Shown in pieces: positions 1-11,156 of a stretch of DNA of 64,000 nucleotides. Within the stretch, counting starts at the first letter, position 1. The number at the start of each line of letters is the position of its first letter. The notes under the pieces are model-generated. The model was not told the origin of the DNA and searched no databases. It was given only the letters and a program-made list of their open reading frames with translations. The DNA comes from Mesorhizobium sp. PAMC28654 (lineage in GTDB: Bacteria; Pseudomonadota; Alphaproteobacteria; Rhizobiales; Rhizobiaceae). Both the position numbers and the translations under genes were made by a program. The stretch is taken from assembly GCF_020616515.1 (NCBI RefSeq), contig NZ_CP085135.1, forward strand, positions 1,426,001 to 1,490,000. Reading direction: 5' to 3'.

Positions 1-1218
1 GGGCTGGTGAGTGGAGAGGTCGGACGTGGAACCTATGTGCTGGGACAACGCCCGGACGGCGCCCAACCCGACTTGCTGCCCTCGAACGACGAAGGCACGC
101 GATACATCGATGCGCCCCGCGACAAGTTGCGGTTCGACAGCACGGCGGCGCCGGATATCGGCCAAGGCGCTGTCGTCGCCGACGTCCTGTCGCGCACGGC
201 GCAGGACCATCCGCACGAGATCTCGAGCTACACGCGCGATTTTCCGGACCGCTGGTACGAAGCCGGCGCCCGCTGGCTGTCGCGAAACGCCTTTCGCCCG
301 GCAGCCGACGCCATTGTTCCCACGCTCGGCACCCATGCCGCGGTGATGGGTGCGATCGCGGCGCTGACCACGCCCGGCGATTATGTTGCCTTCGAGCACC
401 TTACCTACTCGCAGATTTCCCGCAGCGCTGGCCTGATCGGCCGGCGGACGGCACTGGTGGCCTCGGACGAGGAAGGCGTCGATCCCGATGATTTCGAGCG
501 CGTCTGCGCGCAAAAACATCCAAAAATGATCTTCCTGATGCCAACTGCGCAGAATCCGACACTGGTGACCTTGTCGGCTGAGCGTCGCGCCGCAATCGCG
601 CGTGTCGCGCGCGAATACAATGTCGTCCTCATCGAGGACGATCTCTACGGCAACCTGACCGATGACCCGACGCCGCTACTCGCCGAATATGCGCCCGAGC
701 AAACCATCGTCGCTGGCGGCCTGTCGAAATCGGTCGCGGCCGGTGTGCGCGGCGGCTGGCTCTCCTGCCCTCCTGCCTATCGCCACCGCATCCGCGTCGC
801 GCACAAGATGATGACCGGCGGCATGCCTTTTCTGCTGGCGGAGGTGAATGCCCGGCTGGTGCTGTCCGGCCAGGCGAGCGATATCCGCAAGGGCTGCATC
901 GCCGAAATTAGCGCCCGCACCGCGATCGTGCGCGAGACTTTGGCCGGCTTTGCGTTCAAGTCACATGACAAGGTGCCCTTCGTCTGGCTCACCTTGCCTG
1001 ACCCGTGGCTCTCCGGCACCTTCAAGAACGCCTGCCTGGAGCACGGCGTGCTGATCGACGATGAGGACGAGTTCAAGGCTGGCCGCTCCGAACAGGTCTT
1101 TCACGGTGTCCGCTTCGGCGTTTCGCAGCCAAGGCAACGCAAGGACATCGTTGAAGGCGTCGCGGTGATCCGTAGGCTTCTCGACGAGGGCCGCGCCGGC
1201 TACGACAGCTTCTCCTGA
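1..1218 (+). CDS. MocR/PdxR-type GntR regulator, aminotransferase-like domain (5' truncated)
   Basis: The reading frame is open from base 1 and its first residues (GLVSGEVGRGTYV) match the end of a GntR-family winged helix, so the gene starts upstream of the window. The rest is a fold-type I PLP-binding aminotransferase domain. The motif GGLSKSVAAGVRGG contains the probable PLP lysine, codon at 727-729. The order DNA-binding domain then class I/II aminotransferase is the MocR architecture; members usually sense a PLP-derived ligand or amine and act as transcriptional regulators rather than enzymes. The target cannot be told because the upstream neighbours are missing. A 160-base gap separates it from purL. 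Confidence 0.85.
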   Translation, partial: GLVSGEVGRGTYVLGQRPDGAQPDLLPSNDEGTRYIDAPRDKLRFDSTAAPDIGQGAVVADVLSRTAQDHPHEISSYTRDFPDRWYEAGARWLSRNAFRPAADAIVPTLGTHAAVMGAIAALTTPGDYVAFEHLTYSQISRSAGLIGRRTALVASDEEGVDPDDFERVCAQKHPKMIFLMPTAQNPTLVTLSAERRAAIARVAREYNVVLIEDDLYGNLTDDPTPLLAEYAPEQTIVAGGLSKSVAAGVRGGWLSCPPAYRHRIRVAHKMMTGGMPFLLAEVNARLVLSGQASDIRKGCIAEISARTAIVRETLAGFAFKSHDKVPFVWLTLPDPWLSGTFKNACLEHGVLIDDEDEFKAGRSEQVFHGVRFGVSQPRQRKDIVEGVAVIRRLLDEGRAGYDSFS

Positions 1219-1367
1219 GCCGAAGGGCTTCGTGGCAAGGGATTACTGGCTGCTGGGGATTGCCCTGTGGCTTTGTCCGGTTTTCGAACGTTTTTCGTCG
1301 AAACATGGGTGTATCGACCTGTCGGCTTGCGATAAGAACGGACTCAAACTCCCAACGCCCCGGATAA

Positions 1368-3605
<2,238 letters not shown>

Positions 3606-3609
<4 letters not shown>

Positions 3610-4109
3610 CCAGACTGGCTGCCCGGGCGCTGCTTGCAGTCGTTTTCTGGCCGTCGCTGTTCTTCTTCTGGTTCCTCGGGCCCTTCGTCTTTTTCCTGCT
3701 GTCGACGACCTCAAGCGAGGTTTGCGCCAGGCTGGAAACACGCGCCGAGTTCCTTGCCGCTGCCAACGGCACCATTCCAATGCTGGCCGTGCAGAACCTG
3801 ATCTATGCTATTCCGATCGTCTGCCTGGTGCTGTGGGGCCGCCTCTCGCCGGAGCCGGCGCGGGCAAGGCATATTGTCACCTGTATCAAGCTTTTCGTCG
3901 TCGCGGCGGCTACAGGGGCGCTGTGGGAGTACGGTTCGTCGCTTGTCTGTGACGGCTACGGCCAGCCGTTCTTCTCGCCGCCATGGCGGATGACGAGCTA
4001 TCTTCCCATTGTCAGCCTGGTCATCAACGTTCCGCTTTATGTACTGGTGTTCAGCCTGGGCCGCGCCTTCTCGACCCGCGAGGACGAGCCGGGAACTGAA
4101 GCAAGCTAA
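3606..4109 (+). CDS. Small four-helix integral membrane protein of unknown function
   Basis: No family recognised. I chose the TTG at 3606, which overlaps the purL stop (TTGA), because the coding character of this frame begins there and an upstream ATG at 3441 lies deep inside purL. The 167-residue product has four likely membrane segments, near residues 9-33, 57-78, 93-114 and 135-158. The first is very rich in Phe and Trp. A short Cys-containing stretch between segments 1 and 2 and another before segment 4 could form a disulfide outside the membrane. It is translationally coupled to purL but nothing links it to purine synthesis. Confidence 0.55.
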
Positions 4110-4237
4110 CATATCGGCTCAACGCCCGTGCCTCGTGGCAATGGAACAGAACGGCTTCAATCCGGACCAGAAAGGCTTTAGGTTCTGGCGAGTCAGACGC
4201 ATGGCCGCATATCGGCCGCTTGAAACAGGATTTTGCC

Positions 4238-4471
4238 ATGGCAATGGATGCCCACGACATCGAAAAACTGATCAAGGACGGCATTCCGGACGCCAAGGTG
4301 ACGATTCGTGACCTTGCCGGCGACGGCGATCACTATGCGGCAGAAGTGGTGGCAGAGAGCTTTCGCGGCAAAAGCCGCGTGCAGCAGCACCAGATGGTCT
4401 ACAACGCGCTGCAGGGCAATATGGGCGGCGTGCTGCACGCACTGGCGCTGCAGACCAGCGTGCCCGACTAA
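4238..4471 (+). CDS. bolA: BolA-family protein (IbaG/BolA-like)
   Basis: A 77-residue BolA domain covering the whole protein. BolA proteins bind [2Fe-2S] clusters together with monothiol CGFS glutaredoxins and take part in iron sensing or cluster delivery in the cytoplasm. The conserved helix-turn segment with SRVQQHQMVYNALQG, including the HQ..VY core and its probable ligand histidine, is present. The start ATG at 4238 follows AACAGGA with good spacing; an ATG at 4244 is the alternative. It lies 1.7 kb upstream of grxD, the expected partner, a pairing conserved downstream of purL in rhizobia. Confidence 0.88.
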   Translation: MAMDAHDIEKLIKDGIPDAKVTIRDLAGDGDHYAAEVVAESFRGKSRVQQHQMVYNALQGNMGGVLHALALQTSVPD

Positions 4472-4504
4472 GGCATTTTCCATTCCAACGCAGAGGCGGC
4501 CAAG

Positions 4505-5232
4505 ATGACCAGCGAACGCCCGTCGCCAAGCCAGCCTATGCTTCGTTTGCCGATCGCTACGATGCGCTTGCTCCAACCAAGCCGCACAATGCGCTCTACG
4601 AACGCCCGGCGTCCCTGGCCCTTGTCGGCGATGTCGCCGGGCTCGACATCCTCGATGCCGGCTGCGGTTCCGGGATCTGCACGGAAAAACTGGCCCGTGC
4701 CGGCGGCCGTGTCCGCGCCTTCGATGTCACGCCGGAAATGACGGCTTTGGCCCGTGAGCGATGCGCCGGGCTCGACGTGGATATCCGGGAAGGCGACATG
4801 TCGAAGCCGCTGGACTGGATCGCCGACCGCAGTGTCGACGGCGTGCTTTGCTCGCTGGCGCTCGACTATGTCGAGAACCTCCAGCCGGTGTTCGCCGAAT
4901 TCCACCGCGTCGCCCGGCCGGGTGGCTGGCTGGTCTTCTCCATGGGCCACCCCATGCGGGACTGGGCGGATGTGCGCGCCAGAGGTCAAAAGACCTATTT
5001 CGAAACCAATCGCTGGGGCATGTACTGGAGCGGCTTTGGCGAACCCAATCCCTATGTCGAATCCTATCGCAGGCCGCTTGGCGATATCCTCAACGGTCTT
5101 TCCGGCACTGGCTGGGCACTCGACCGTTTCGTCGAGCCGCTTCCCGTAGCCGAAATGCAAACCGTCGACCCCAGGCATTTTGCCGAACTGAGCCTGGCGC
5201 CCGCGTTCATTTGCGTGCGCGCGCGAAAATAG
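4505..5232 (+). CDS. SAM-dependent class I methyltransferase, frameshifted near the start
   Basis: Class I methyltransferase fold with motif I LDAGCGSG (around 4648-4671), an acidic FDV after strand 2, and a late ARPGGWLVFSMGHP segment, as in UbiE/SmtA-like methyltransferases. The substrate is unknown. The coding frame is open from before base 4522 but has no start codon until 4738, which would remove motif I. The only sensible start is the ATG at 4505, in another frame (MTSERP). One missing C in the run at 4519-4521 would join MTSERP to VAKPAYASFADRYD and give 242 residues. Without the repair, annotators would call only a 164-residue C-terminal fragment from 4738. Confidence 0.75.
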
Positions 5233-5238
5233 CCGCGC

Positions 5239-6033
5239 CTAGCGCTTAGCAGTCACGGCAATGATCGGCCCTGCCGGAAATTTTCCGCCAACGATCATCC
5301 TGCTGCCGTCGGACAGTGCCGAAATGGCTCCGTCGAAGAACAGCGCATTAGGGCACTGGAGCGCGTCGCGGAACAGTCGCGCGAAGCTGCCTAGACTGAC
5401 TTGCGAACGTGAGATCGCCAGCACGATGGTGCCGTCGACCCGAACGCCGACGCCGTTGCGGATGAAACGCGACGTGCCGTTCTCTTCGAAACGCGGATGA
5501 ATCTGGCCATCGATGACCAACATCGGGCCGGACTGGGTGGCGAACATCGCCTCGGGTTTCGCGGCGGCGAATGCCGTCGTTTCCATGACTGCCGCCTTGC
5601 CGTCCTTTCCGATCATGAAGACACCATTGGGCTTCAGGAAGAAATTGCCGGCGCCATCGGCGGGATTAAGTGGCGCCACCTCTTGCCCGTTCTCGACGAG
5701 AAGTCCGACCGGCGCCAGATCCTCATGATACATGCCGGCGTTCATGGACAGGAGGACCGGCCTTCCCTGCTCCGACATCGCGCTGTCGAACGTCTCCAGC
5801 GAGCCGAAGGCCTTGCCGTCATTGCCCTTGAGGAAAACAGCAACGTCGTAGCCGCGAGGGTCGATCTCGCAGACGACATAGGGAACCGCCTCGAAATCGA
5901 GGCTGCGACAAGGCCCCGGCAATTCGCCGCCGACCACGAGGGGCGCACGCACCGGCGACCGCCACCAGATCAAAGCCAGCGAAACAACAAGAACGACGGT
6001 CAGCAATCCGGCGAGGTATCGGGTTTTCATCAT
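5239..6033 (-). CDS. Phosphodiester glycosidase (NAGPA-domain) family protein
   Basis: A 264-residue protein with an N-terminal membrane anchor or signal segment (about residues 5-23) followed by an exported NAGPA/DUF2233-type domain. Family hallmarks are SMNAGMYHEDLAPVGLLVENG, then FFLKPNGVFMIGKDG, and RFIRNGVGV near the C-terminal third. The family hydrolyses phosphodiester-linked sugars or nucleosides; the best known member uncovers mannose-6-phosphate in animals. The bacterial substrate is unknown and may be a cell-envelope glycan. It converges on the methyltransferase gene with only six bases between stops. Tandem ATG codons (6033 and 6030) leave the start uncertain by one residue. Confidence 0.8.
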   Translation of the reverse strand: MMKTRYLAGLLTVVLVVSLALIWWRSPVRAPLVVGGELPGPCRSLDFEAVPYVVCEIDPRGYDVAVFLKGNDGKAFGSLETFDSAMSEQGRPVLLSMNAGMYHEDLAPVGLLVENGQEVAPLNPADGAGNFFLKPNGVFMIGKDGKAAVMETTAFAAAKPEAMFATQSGPMLVIDGQIHPRFEENGTSRFIRNGVGVRVDGTIVLAISRSQVSLGSFARLFRDALQCPNALFFDGAISALSDGSRMIVGGKFPAGPIIAVTAKR

Positions 6034-6195
6034 TTTTCATTGAAAATGGAGGGGCTTGGGCGCTTGGCCCAATATCAGGCCATCCTTTACGCCATTTGAG
6101 CCGCAACGCGGCAAACGTCTTGTTTCGGGCAACCTATGGGTTTATTTGAAAGGTATGTTTCGAGCCTGACTCCCACAGGCGTGAAAGGATTCTTC

Positions 6196-6531
6196 ATGAG
6201 CGGTATCAACGACTACATCGACAACGAAGTGAAGGGCAACGAAGTCGTGCTCTTCATGAAGGGCACGCCCGGTTTCCCGCAGTGCGGATTCTCCGGCCAG
6301 GTGGTCCAGATCCTCGACTATATCGGCGCCGACTACAAAGGCGTGAATGTTCTGGACTCGGCCGAACTGCGCCAGGGCATCAAGGAATATTCCAACTGGC
6401 CGACGATCCCCCAGCTCTACGTCAAGGGTGAGTTCGTCGGCGGCTGCGACATCATCCGCGAGATGTTCCAGGCAGGCGAACTGCAGACGTTCCTCGTCGA
6501 GAAGGGCGTGAGCGTCAAGGGCGCCGCCTGA
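6196..6531 (+). CDS. grxD: Monothiol glutaredoxin (CGFS, Grx4 type)
   Basis: A 111-residue single-domain monothiol glutaredoxin. The CGFS active site is at residues 30-33, preceded by [10 protein letters not shown], and the glutathione-binding WPTIPQLY and GGCDI segments follow. Such proteins ligate a bridging [2Fe-2S] cluster with glutathione as homodimers, or with BolA as heterodimers, and pass clusters to acceptors. I chose the ATG at 6196 because it gives the standard N-terminus [14 protein letters not shown] and is preceded by GAAAGGA; an upstream ATG at 6136 adds an unconserved 20 residues. bolA lies upstream and a strong terminator directly downstream. Confidence 0.93.
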   Translation: MSGINDYIDNEVKGNEVVLFMKGTPGFPQCGFSGQVVQILDYIGADYKGVNVLDSAELRQGIKEYSNWPTIPQLYVKGEFVGGCDIIREMFQAGELQTFLVEKGVSVKGAA

Positions 6532-6571
6532 GTTCTGCTTTGTAGTCCCGGCGACGGGAACAAGACGAGCC

Positions 6572-6600
6572 AATGCGCCGGCCCGCCGGCGCATTTTCGT
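6572..6600 (+). terminator. Rho-independent terminator after grxD
   Basis: A perfect 10-bp stem, aatgcgccgg (6572-6581) with ccggcgcatt (6586-6595), with a four-base loop and followed by ttcgttt. It sits 40 bases after the grxD stop and 20 bases before the GTG start of the transporter, so it probably separates the two transcripts. Confidence 0.8.
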
Positions 6601-6619
6601 TTGAAAGATCGGATTTACC

Positions 6620-7888
6620 GTGGACCAGCCAACCATAGCGCCGCAATCGGCAAGCAAACTGCCCATTCCGCGCTGGGAGTTCATTGCGCTGTGCGCGGCG
6701 CTGATGGCGCTGAATTCGCTGGCCATCGACATCATGCTGCCAGCCCTGCAGCAGATCGGCGCCTCCCTTGGCGTTGAAAATGAAAATCACCGCCAGTATG
6801 TGGTTACGGCCTACATTCTTGGCTTTGGCGGCGGACAGCTTTTCTTCGGGCCTGTCTCCGACCGCTTCGGGCGCCGAGCGCCGCTGGTTGCCGGGCTGGT
6901 GATCTATGTTGCCGCGGCAGCCGCGGCCGCCATTGCGCCAAGCTTTGAAACACTTCTGCTGTGCCGGGTCGTGCAAGGCATTGGCGCGGCCGCGACCCGC
7001 GTCATCGCCGTCTCGATCGTACGCGATACGTTCGACGGTCGGCGCATGGCCGAGGTGATGTCGCTGATCTTCATGGTGTTCATGGCCATTCCGGTCATCG
7101 CCCCCGGCATTGGCCAGTTCATCATGCTGTTCGCGAGCTGGCATTGGATCTTCATCACCATGGCGATCGGAGCGCTGGTCGTGTCGACCTGGTCGCTGCT
7201 GCGGCTGCCGGAAACGCTGCATCCCGAATATCGTCGGCCGCTAACGGTATCATCGGTCCTGGGCGGTTTCCGCATCGTGCTCACCAATCGCATCGCGCTC
7301 TGCTACGCCTTTGCCAGTACCTTCATCTTCGCCGCCATGTTCGGCTTCATCGCCTCGGCGCAGCAGATCTACGTCGACATATTCCACGTCGGCGAGATGT
7401 TTCCGGTCATCTTCGCTGGTGTCGCCGGCGTGCTCGCGTTCTCCAACTATCTGAACTCGCGCCTTGTCGGCCGTATCGGCATGCGCCGCCTGTCGCAGAG
7501 CGCGCTGCTGCTGTTTCTTGTCATCAGCCTGGCGTGGCTCGTGGTTTCGTTGGAAATGCGGATGCCGCTCTGGCTGTTCATCGCCTTCTTTGCCAGCGCC
7601 ATGCTTCCGTTCGGTGCGCTCGGCGCCAATTTCAACGCGTTGGCCATGGAGCCGCTCGGGCAACTCGCGGGCACGGCGTCGTCGATCCTGGGTTTCATGC
7701 AGACGTTTCTCGGCGGCATTCTCGGCACGCTGATCGGCCAGGCCTTCAACGGCACTGTCACGCCGCTCGCAGCCGGTTTCTGCAGCGTGTCGGTGGCTGC
7801 ACTGCTGATGATCCTGCTCGCCGAGCGGGGTAAGATGTTCCAACCGCACAACCCACCCGTTTCGGGGCACGTCACCGATCTGCACTAA
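6620..7888 (+). CDS. MFS multidrug efflux transporter, Bcr/CflA family
   Basis: A 422-residue protein with twelve predicted membrane helices and the Bcr/CflA subfamily pattern. After helix 1 ([20 protein letters not shown]) comes [19 protein letters not shown], the MFS motif A, then [22 protein letters not shown], and later [18 protein letters not shown]. Members export drugs, sulfonamides, bicyclomycin or dipeptides using the proton gradient. The start is GTG at 6620 with a weak ribosome site. The gene stands alone between the grxD terminator and a convergent gene; the substrate is not predictable. Confidence 0.88.
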   Translation: MDQPTIAPQSASKLPIPRWEFIALCAALMALNSLAIDIMLPALQQIGASLGVENENHRQYVVTAYILGFGGGQLFFGPVSDRFGRRAPLVAGLVIYVAAAAAAAIAPSFETLLLCRVVQGIGAAATRVIAVSIVRDTFDGRRMAEVMSLIFMVFMAIPVIAPGIGQFIMLFASWHWIFITMAIGALVVSTWSLLRLPETLHPEYRRPLTVSSVLGGFRIVLTNRIALCYAFASTFIFAAMFGFIASAQQIYVDIFHVGEMFPVIFAGVAGVLAFSNYLNSRLVGRIGMRRLSQSALLLFLVISLAWLVVSLEMRMPLWLFIAFFASAMLPFGALGANFNALAMEPLGQLAGTASSILGFMQTFLGGILGTLIGQAFNGTVTPLAAGFCSVSVAALLMILLAERGKMFQPHNPPVSGHVTDLH

Positions 7889-7942
7889 CTAATATTTGTC
7901 GGTCGGCAGCCCTGTCGGCTATCGCCAGCGTAGGAACTGATC

Positions 7943-8770
7943 CTATTCCGCCCAGATTTCGCGGCGCAGTTCTCGCCAGCTTTCCTTGTCGGGCGCAACG
8001 AGAAGCCCGCCGTCGATATGCGAGGGCAGATAGGCGCTACCGTCGAAACGTGCCGCATGGCCGCCTGCCTCGGCATGAATCAGAACCCCAGCCAGGTGAT
8101 CCCAAGGCATCAGCTTGTTGTAGACGACGAAATGGGCATGACCACTGGCCAGCAAGCGGTATTCATGCGCCGCGCAGCGATAGGCGAATTGCGACAGTGT
8201 CTTCGTCTGGTTGCGCGCCAGGCGTGAGCGCTCAGGCTCGGCCATGTACTGCCAGGAAACGGAGCCGGTCATTTCCGAAATCGGCACGCGTGCTGCGACC
8301 GCAACCTTCTCCAGGCTGCCATAGGAGTGCTTTATGTGGCTGCCTGCGCCCTTCGCGCCGATCAGCCAGTCCTTGCCAACCGGATCGTGGATGATGCCGG
8401 CTACCGTCTCGCCCTTCACCACCACAGCCATCATGACGCCGAACAGCGGCATGCCGGAGGCGAAATTGAACGTGCCGTCGACCGGGTCGATGACGAAAGC
8501 GAGATCGGCATCGCCGAGGCCCTGCAGCAGCGCCGGATTGTCGGAGCACGCCTCCTCGCCGACGATCATCGCCGACGGGTAGCGCTCGCGCAGCCTGGCG
8601 GTGATCAGCCGCTCGGCGTTCACATCAGCCTCCGTCACCAGATCCGCCGGCGAGGTCTTCTGGCGGATATCGCCAGCGCCCAGCCGACGAAAACGCGGCA
8701 TGATTTCGGTTTCGGCTGCCTCGGCAAGCATGGTTGCGAGCCAGTCGATAGCGGTGTCGTCAAATGTCAT
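7943..8770 (-). CDS. Inositol monophosphatase family protein (IMPase/CysQ superfamily)
   Basis: A 275-residue Mg-dependent, Li-sensitive type phosphatase. Metal-binding motifs GEEA (residues 71-74), DPVDGT (95-100) and PWDHLAG (222-228) are all intact. Possible substrates include inositol-1-phosphate, histidinol phosphate or 3'-phosphoadenosine phosphates; sequence alone does not decide. I chose the ATG at 8770, which overlaps the end of ttcA by 11 bases, over an upstream in-frame codon at 8821 inside ttcA. The overlap implies translational coupling with ttcA, so a role in sulfur or nucleotide turnover is possible but is inference. Confidence 0.85.
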   Translation of the reverse strand: MTFDDTAIDWLATMLAEAAETEIMPRFRRLGAGDIRQKTSPADLVTEADVNAERLITARLRERYPSAMIVGEEACSDNPALLQGLGDADLAFVIDPVDGTFNFASGMPLFGVMMAVVVKGETVAGIIHDPVGKDWLIGAKGAGSHIKHSYGSLEKVAVAARVPISEMTGSVSWQYMAEPERSRLARNQTKTLSQFAYRCAAHEYRLLASGHAHFVVYNKLMPWDHLAGVLIHAEAGGHAARFDGSAYLPSHIDGGLLVAPDKESWRELRREIWAE

Positions 8771-9638
8771 CGGGATTATCTTGCCGTTCGCCGAGGGTTT
8801 CGTTGAGGCTCGCGAAATCAAACAGCTTCCGGTCGAGCAGGTGTGACGGTCGGGTGTTGGATAGCGCGCGGAGCATCGTATCCTTGCGGCCGGGCATGCG
8901 TTTTTCGATATCGTCGAGCATCGCCTTCATGGCATTGCGTTGCAGTCCTTCCTGGCTGCCGCAGAGGTCGCAGGGAATGATCGGAAAGCGCATGGCGTCG
9001 GCGAATTTCTCGAGGTCGACTTCCGAGCAATAGCTCAACGGCCTGAGCACCATGACGTCGCCGTCGTCATTGAGCAGCTTTGGCGGCATCGCGGCAAGAC
9101 GACCGCCATGGAAGAGATTCATGAAGAAGGTTTCGAGAATGTCCTCGCGATGGTGGCCGAGCACCAGTGCCGAACACCCCTCCTCCCGCGCGATCCGGTA
9201 GAGATGACCGCGCCGCAGGCGCGAGCACAGCGAGCAATAGGTGCTGCCCTCGGGAAGCTTGTCGGTGACGACCGAATAGGTGTCCCGATACTCGATCCGG
9301 TGCGCAATGCCATGGGCATTGAGGTAGTCCGGCAATATGTGTTTTGGAAAATTCGGCTGGCCCTGGTCGAGATTGCAGGCCAGCAGTTCGACCGGCAGAA
9401 GTCCGCGCCATTTGAGATCCAGCAGCAGGGCAAGCAGGCCGTAGGAATCCTTGCCGCCCGACAGCGCGACCAGCCAGCGATCGCCCGGTCTCACCATCGA
9501 GAAATCCTCGATCGCCTGACGGGTGAGCCGCAGCAGCCGCTTACGCAGCTTGTTGAATTCGACCGACGACGGCACGTCGGCGAACATCGGAAAAAAGCCG
9601 CCTTCGACGTCGGCGATTGGCTCTGACAAGATGTTCAT
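8760..9638 (-). CDS. ttcA: tRNA 2-thiocytidine(32) synthetase TtcA
   Basis: A 292-residue PP-loop ATPase that thiolates cytidine 32 of certain tRNAs. The PP-loop SGGKDS is at residues 60-65. The Fe-S-binding cysteine pair YCSLC is at about 135 and 138, and a third conserved cysteine is in PCDLCGSQ near 227, so the [4Fe-4S]-dependent form is complete. The cluster would be supplied by the suf system encoded 20 kb away. It is the first gene of a two-gene unit with the IMPase-family gene. Confidence 0.92.
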   Translation of the reverse strand: MNILSEPIADVEGGFFPMFADVPSSVEFNKLRKRLLRLTRQAIEDFSMVRPGDRWLVALSGGKDSYGLLALLLDLKWRGLLPVELLACNLDQGQPNFPKHILPDYLNAHGIAHRIEYRDTYSVVTDKLPEGSTYCSLCSRLRRGHLYRIAREEGCSALVLGHHREDILETFFMNLFHGGRLAAMPPKLLNDDGDVMVLRPLSYCSEVDLEKFADAMRFPIIPCDLCGSQEGLQRNAMKAMLDDIEKRMPGRKDTMLRALSNTRPSHLLDRKLFDFASLNETLGERQDNPDDI

Positions 9639-9689
9639 GGCGCGGCGCTTTCAGTGAACCCGAGCGCCCGGATTAGCGGACATGACCAG

Positions 9690-9721
9690 CAAAGAAAAGG
9701 CCGCCTCGAAGGGCGGCCTTT
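9690..9721 (-). terminator. Rho-independent terminator of rpsD
   Basis: On the minus strand, aaaggccgcc (9721-9712) pairs perfectly with ggcggccttt (9705-9696) around a six-base loop, followed by ttttcttt. It lies 25 bases downstream of the rpsD stop and fits a standard intrinsic terminator. Confidence 0.85.
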
Positions 9722-9745
9722 CCTATATCGAAAAATCGAGGTCGA

Positions 9746-10363
9746 TCAGCGCGAATAGAATTCGACGACCAGGTTCGGTTCCATCTGCACCGCGAACGGA
9801 ACGTCGGCGAGACCGGGGATGCGCGAGAAGGTCGCGACCATCTTGTTGTGATCGGCTTCGATGTAATCGGGCACGTCGCGCTCGGCCAAGCCCACCGCTT
9901 CCAGAACGATGACCAGCTGCTTCGACTTTTCGCGAACTTCGACGACGTCGCCCGGCTTGCAGCGGTACGAACCGATGTTGACGCGCTTGCCGTTGACGTT
10001 GACATGGCCATGGTTGACGAACTGACGGGCGGCGAAAATGGTCGGCACGAACTTGGCGCGGTAGACGACCGCGTCGAGACGCGACTCGAGCAGGCCGATC
10101 AGATTCTCGGAGGTGTCGCCCTTGCGGCGATCAGCCTCTTCATAGACCTTGCGGAACTGCTTTTCCGAAACGTCGCCATAGTGACCCTTCAGCTTCTGCT
10201 TGGCGCGCAGCTGCAGGCCGAAATCGGAAAGCTTGCCCTTGCGGCGCTGGCCATGCTGGCCGGGGCCGTATTCACGCTTGTTGACCGGGGACTTCGGGCG
10301 ACCCCAGATATTTTCGCCGAGACGGCGGTCGATCTTGTACTTCGCGGATTCGCGCTTGCTCAT
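9746..10363 (-). CDS. rpsD: 30S ribosomal protein S4
   Basis: Full-length, 205-residue S4, a primary 16S rRNA-binding protein that nucleates assembly of the small-subunit body. The N-terminus [20 protein letters not shown] and the central S4 RNA-binding domain ([16 protein letters not shown], then [16 protein letters not shown]) are typical of alphaproteobacteria, which encode rpsD outside the alpha operon. It is monocistronic, with its own terminator and a long leader with several stem-loops, which suggests autoregulation. Confidence 0.97.
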   Translation of the reverse strand: MSKRESAKYKIDRRLGENIWGRPKSPVNKREYGPGQHGQRRKGKLSDFGLQLRAKQKLKGHYGDVSEKQFRKVYEEADRRKGDTSENLIGLLESRLDAVVYRAKFVPTIFAARQFVNHGHVNVNGKRVNIGSYRCKPGDVVEVREKSKQLVIVLEAVGLAERDVPDYIEADHNKMVATFSRIPGLADVPFAVQMEPNLVVEFYSR

Positions 10364-10580
10364 CGCATTCCCTTTTCAAAACAACACACCCGGAACCTCA
10401 TGGTCCGGGTGAAGGAAACGCGCCCTCCTCTGGCCCCCGTTTTCGAGGCCTGACAGGGCTTTCCCACGCAACGCGGCGGAAAGCCCACGGGACACGTCAT
10501 TTCAAACAAGACCAGAACAGGTTAGGCTGGCTGGTCTTGCGTATACAAAAGAAACCACCGAGCATTGCGGCCCGGTGTTG
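10364..10580 (-). promoter_or_regulatory. Structured 5' leader of rpsD (three stem-loops), candidate S4 autoregulatory site
   Basis: About 215 bases separate the likely rpsD promoter from its ATG. Three perfect hairpins follow in order on the transcript: caagaccag with ctggtcttg (10539-10507, 9 bp), gggctttcc with ggaaagccc (10486-10456, 9 bp), and cacccgga with tccgggtg (10411-10387, 8 bp). S4 represses its own mRNA in several phyla by binding structured leaders. No gene fits in this stretch. Confidence 0.5.
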
Positions 10581-10586
10581 TCGGGG

Positions 10587-10615
10587 TGGTTAGACGGAGT
10601 TTCATCCGGTGTCAA
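10587..10615 (-). promoter_or_regulatory. Candidate sigma-70 promoter for rpsD
   Basis: On the minus strand a perfect -35 TTGACA (10615-10610) is followed after 17 bases by TAACCA (10592-10587), a weak -10. This would start transcription near 10580 and produce the long rpsD leader. Alphaproteobacterial ribosomal promoters often have a strong -35 and a degenerate -10. Confidence 0.45.
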
Positions 10616-10740
10616 GCTTGTCACCGGAATGGCTGACGGCAACCATATACCATTTTCGATGTTGATGCAGTGCCGGATATGGCGGGAGGTTGCGCCAACG
10701 GAATCAGGAACTGACTGGAGCTAGAGGAGCCCGACTAAAC

Positions 10741-10938
10741 ATGAAGAAGTTCTTCCTTACCCTGGCCGGAGCGGCAGTGCTGGCAGGTTCCATGGCGGTT
10801 GCGCCGGAACCGGCAATGGCAAGGCACTGGCATGGACATAAACCGGTTTGCCGTATCATCGTGAAAAAGAGGGTCGTGTGGCGTCATGGCCACCGCAGGG
10901 TCATCGTCGAGCGCGTGCGCCGCTGCCATCGTTGGTAG
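10741..10938 (+). CDS. Small secreted His/Arg-rich protein
   Basis: A 65-residue product starting at the ATG at 10741, with AGAGGAG a little upstream. Residues 1-27 are a clear Sec signal peptide (KKFFLTLAGAAVLAGSMAV, then AMA before the cleavage point). The mature peptide, about 38 residues, is rich in His, Arg and Val with two cysteines (PVCRII and RRCHRW) that could form a disulfide. Similar short periplasmic basic peptides are common but uncharacterised in rhizobia; metal or polyanion binding is possible. It is transcribed away from rpsD, and a hairpin ends the unit. Confidence 0.6.
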   Translation: MKKFFLTLAGAAVLAGSMAVAPEPAMARHWHGHKPVCRIIVKKRVVWRHGHRRVIVERVRRCHRW

Positions 10939-11001
10939 GCGGCTCACGCCCGTGATCCCAACCGGGACCGCACGGCGGTATCAACATGGAAATTGATATT
11001 C

Positions 11002-11029
11002 AGGGCCTGCGAAACACATCGCGGGCCCT
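11002..11029 (+). terminator. Hairpin terminator after the small secreted protein gene
   Basis: agggcctgcg (11002-11011) pairs with cgcgggccct (11020-11029) with one G-U pair and an eight-base loop, followed by atttc. Located 64 bases after the stop; a moderate intrinsic terminator. Confidence 0.55.
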
Positions 11030-11156
11030 ATTTCATGACCAGTTCACCGAGGCGGCGGCGTCGAACGATATCCATGCCGTCGCCGAGATGTCTCAATTCG
11101 AGGACCGCCCATACGACAACGGAAAAGCGAGACAAGGAAAGGCAGAGGAGACATTC

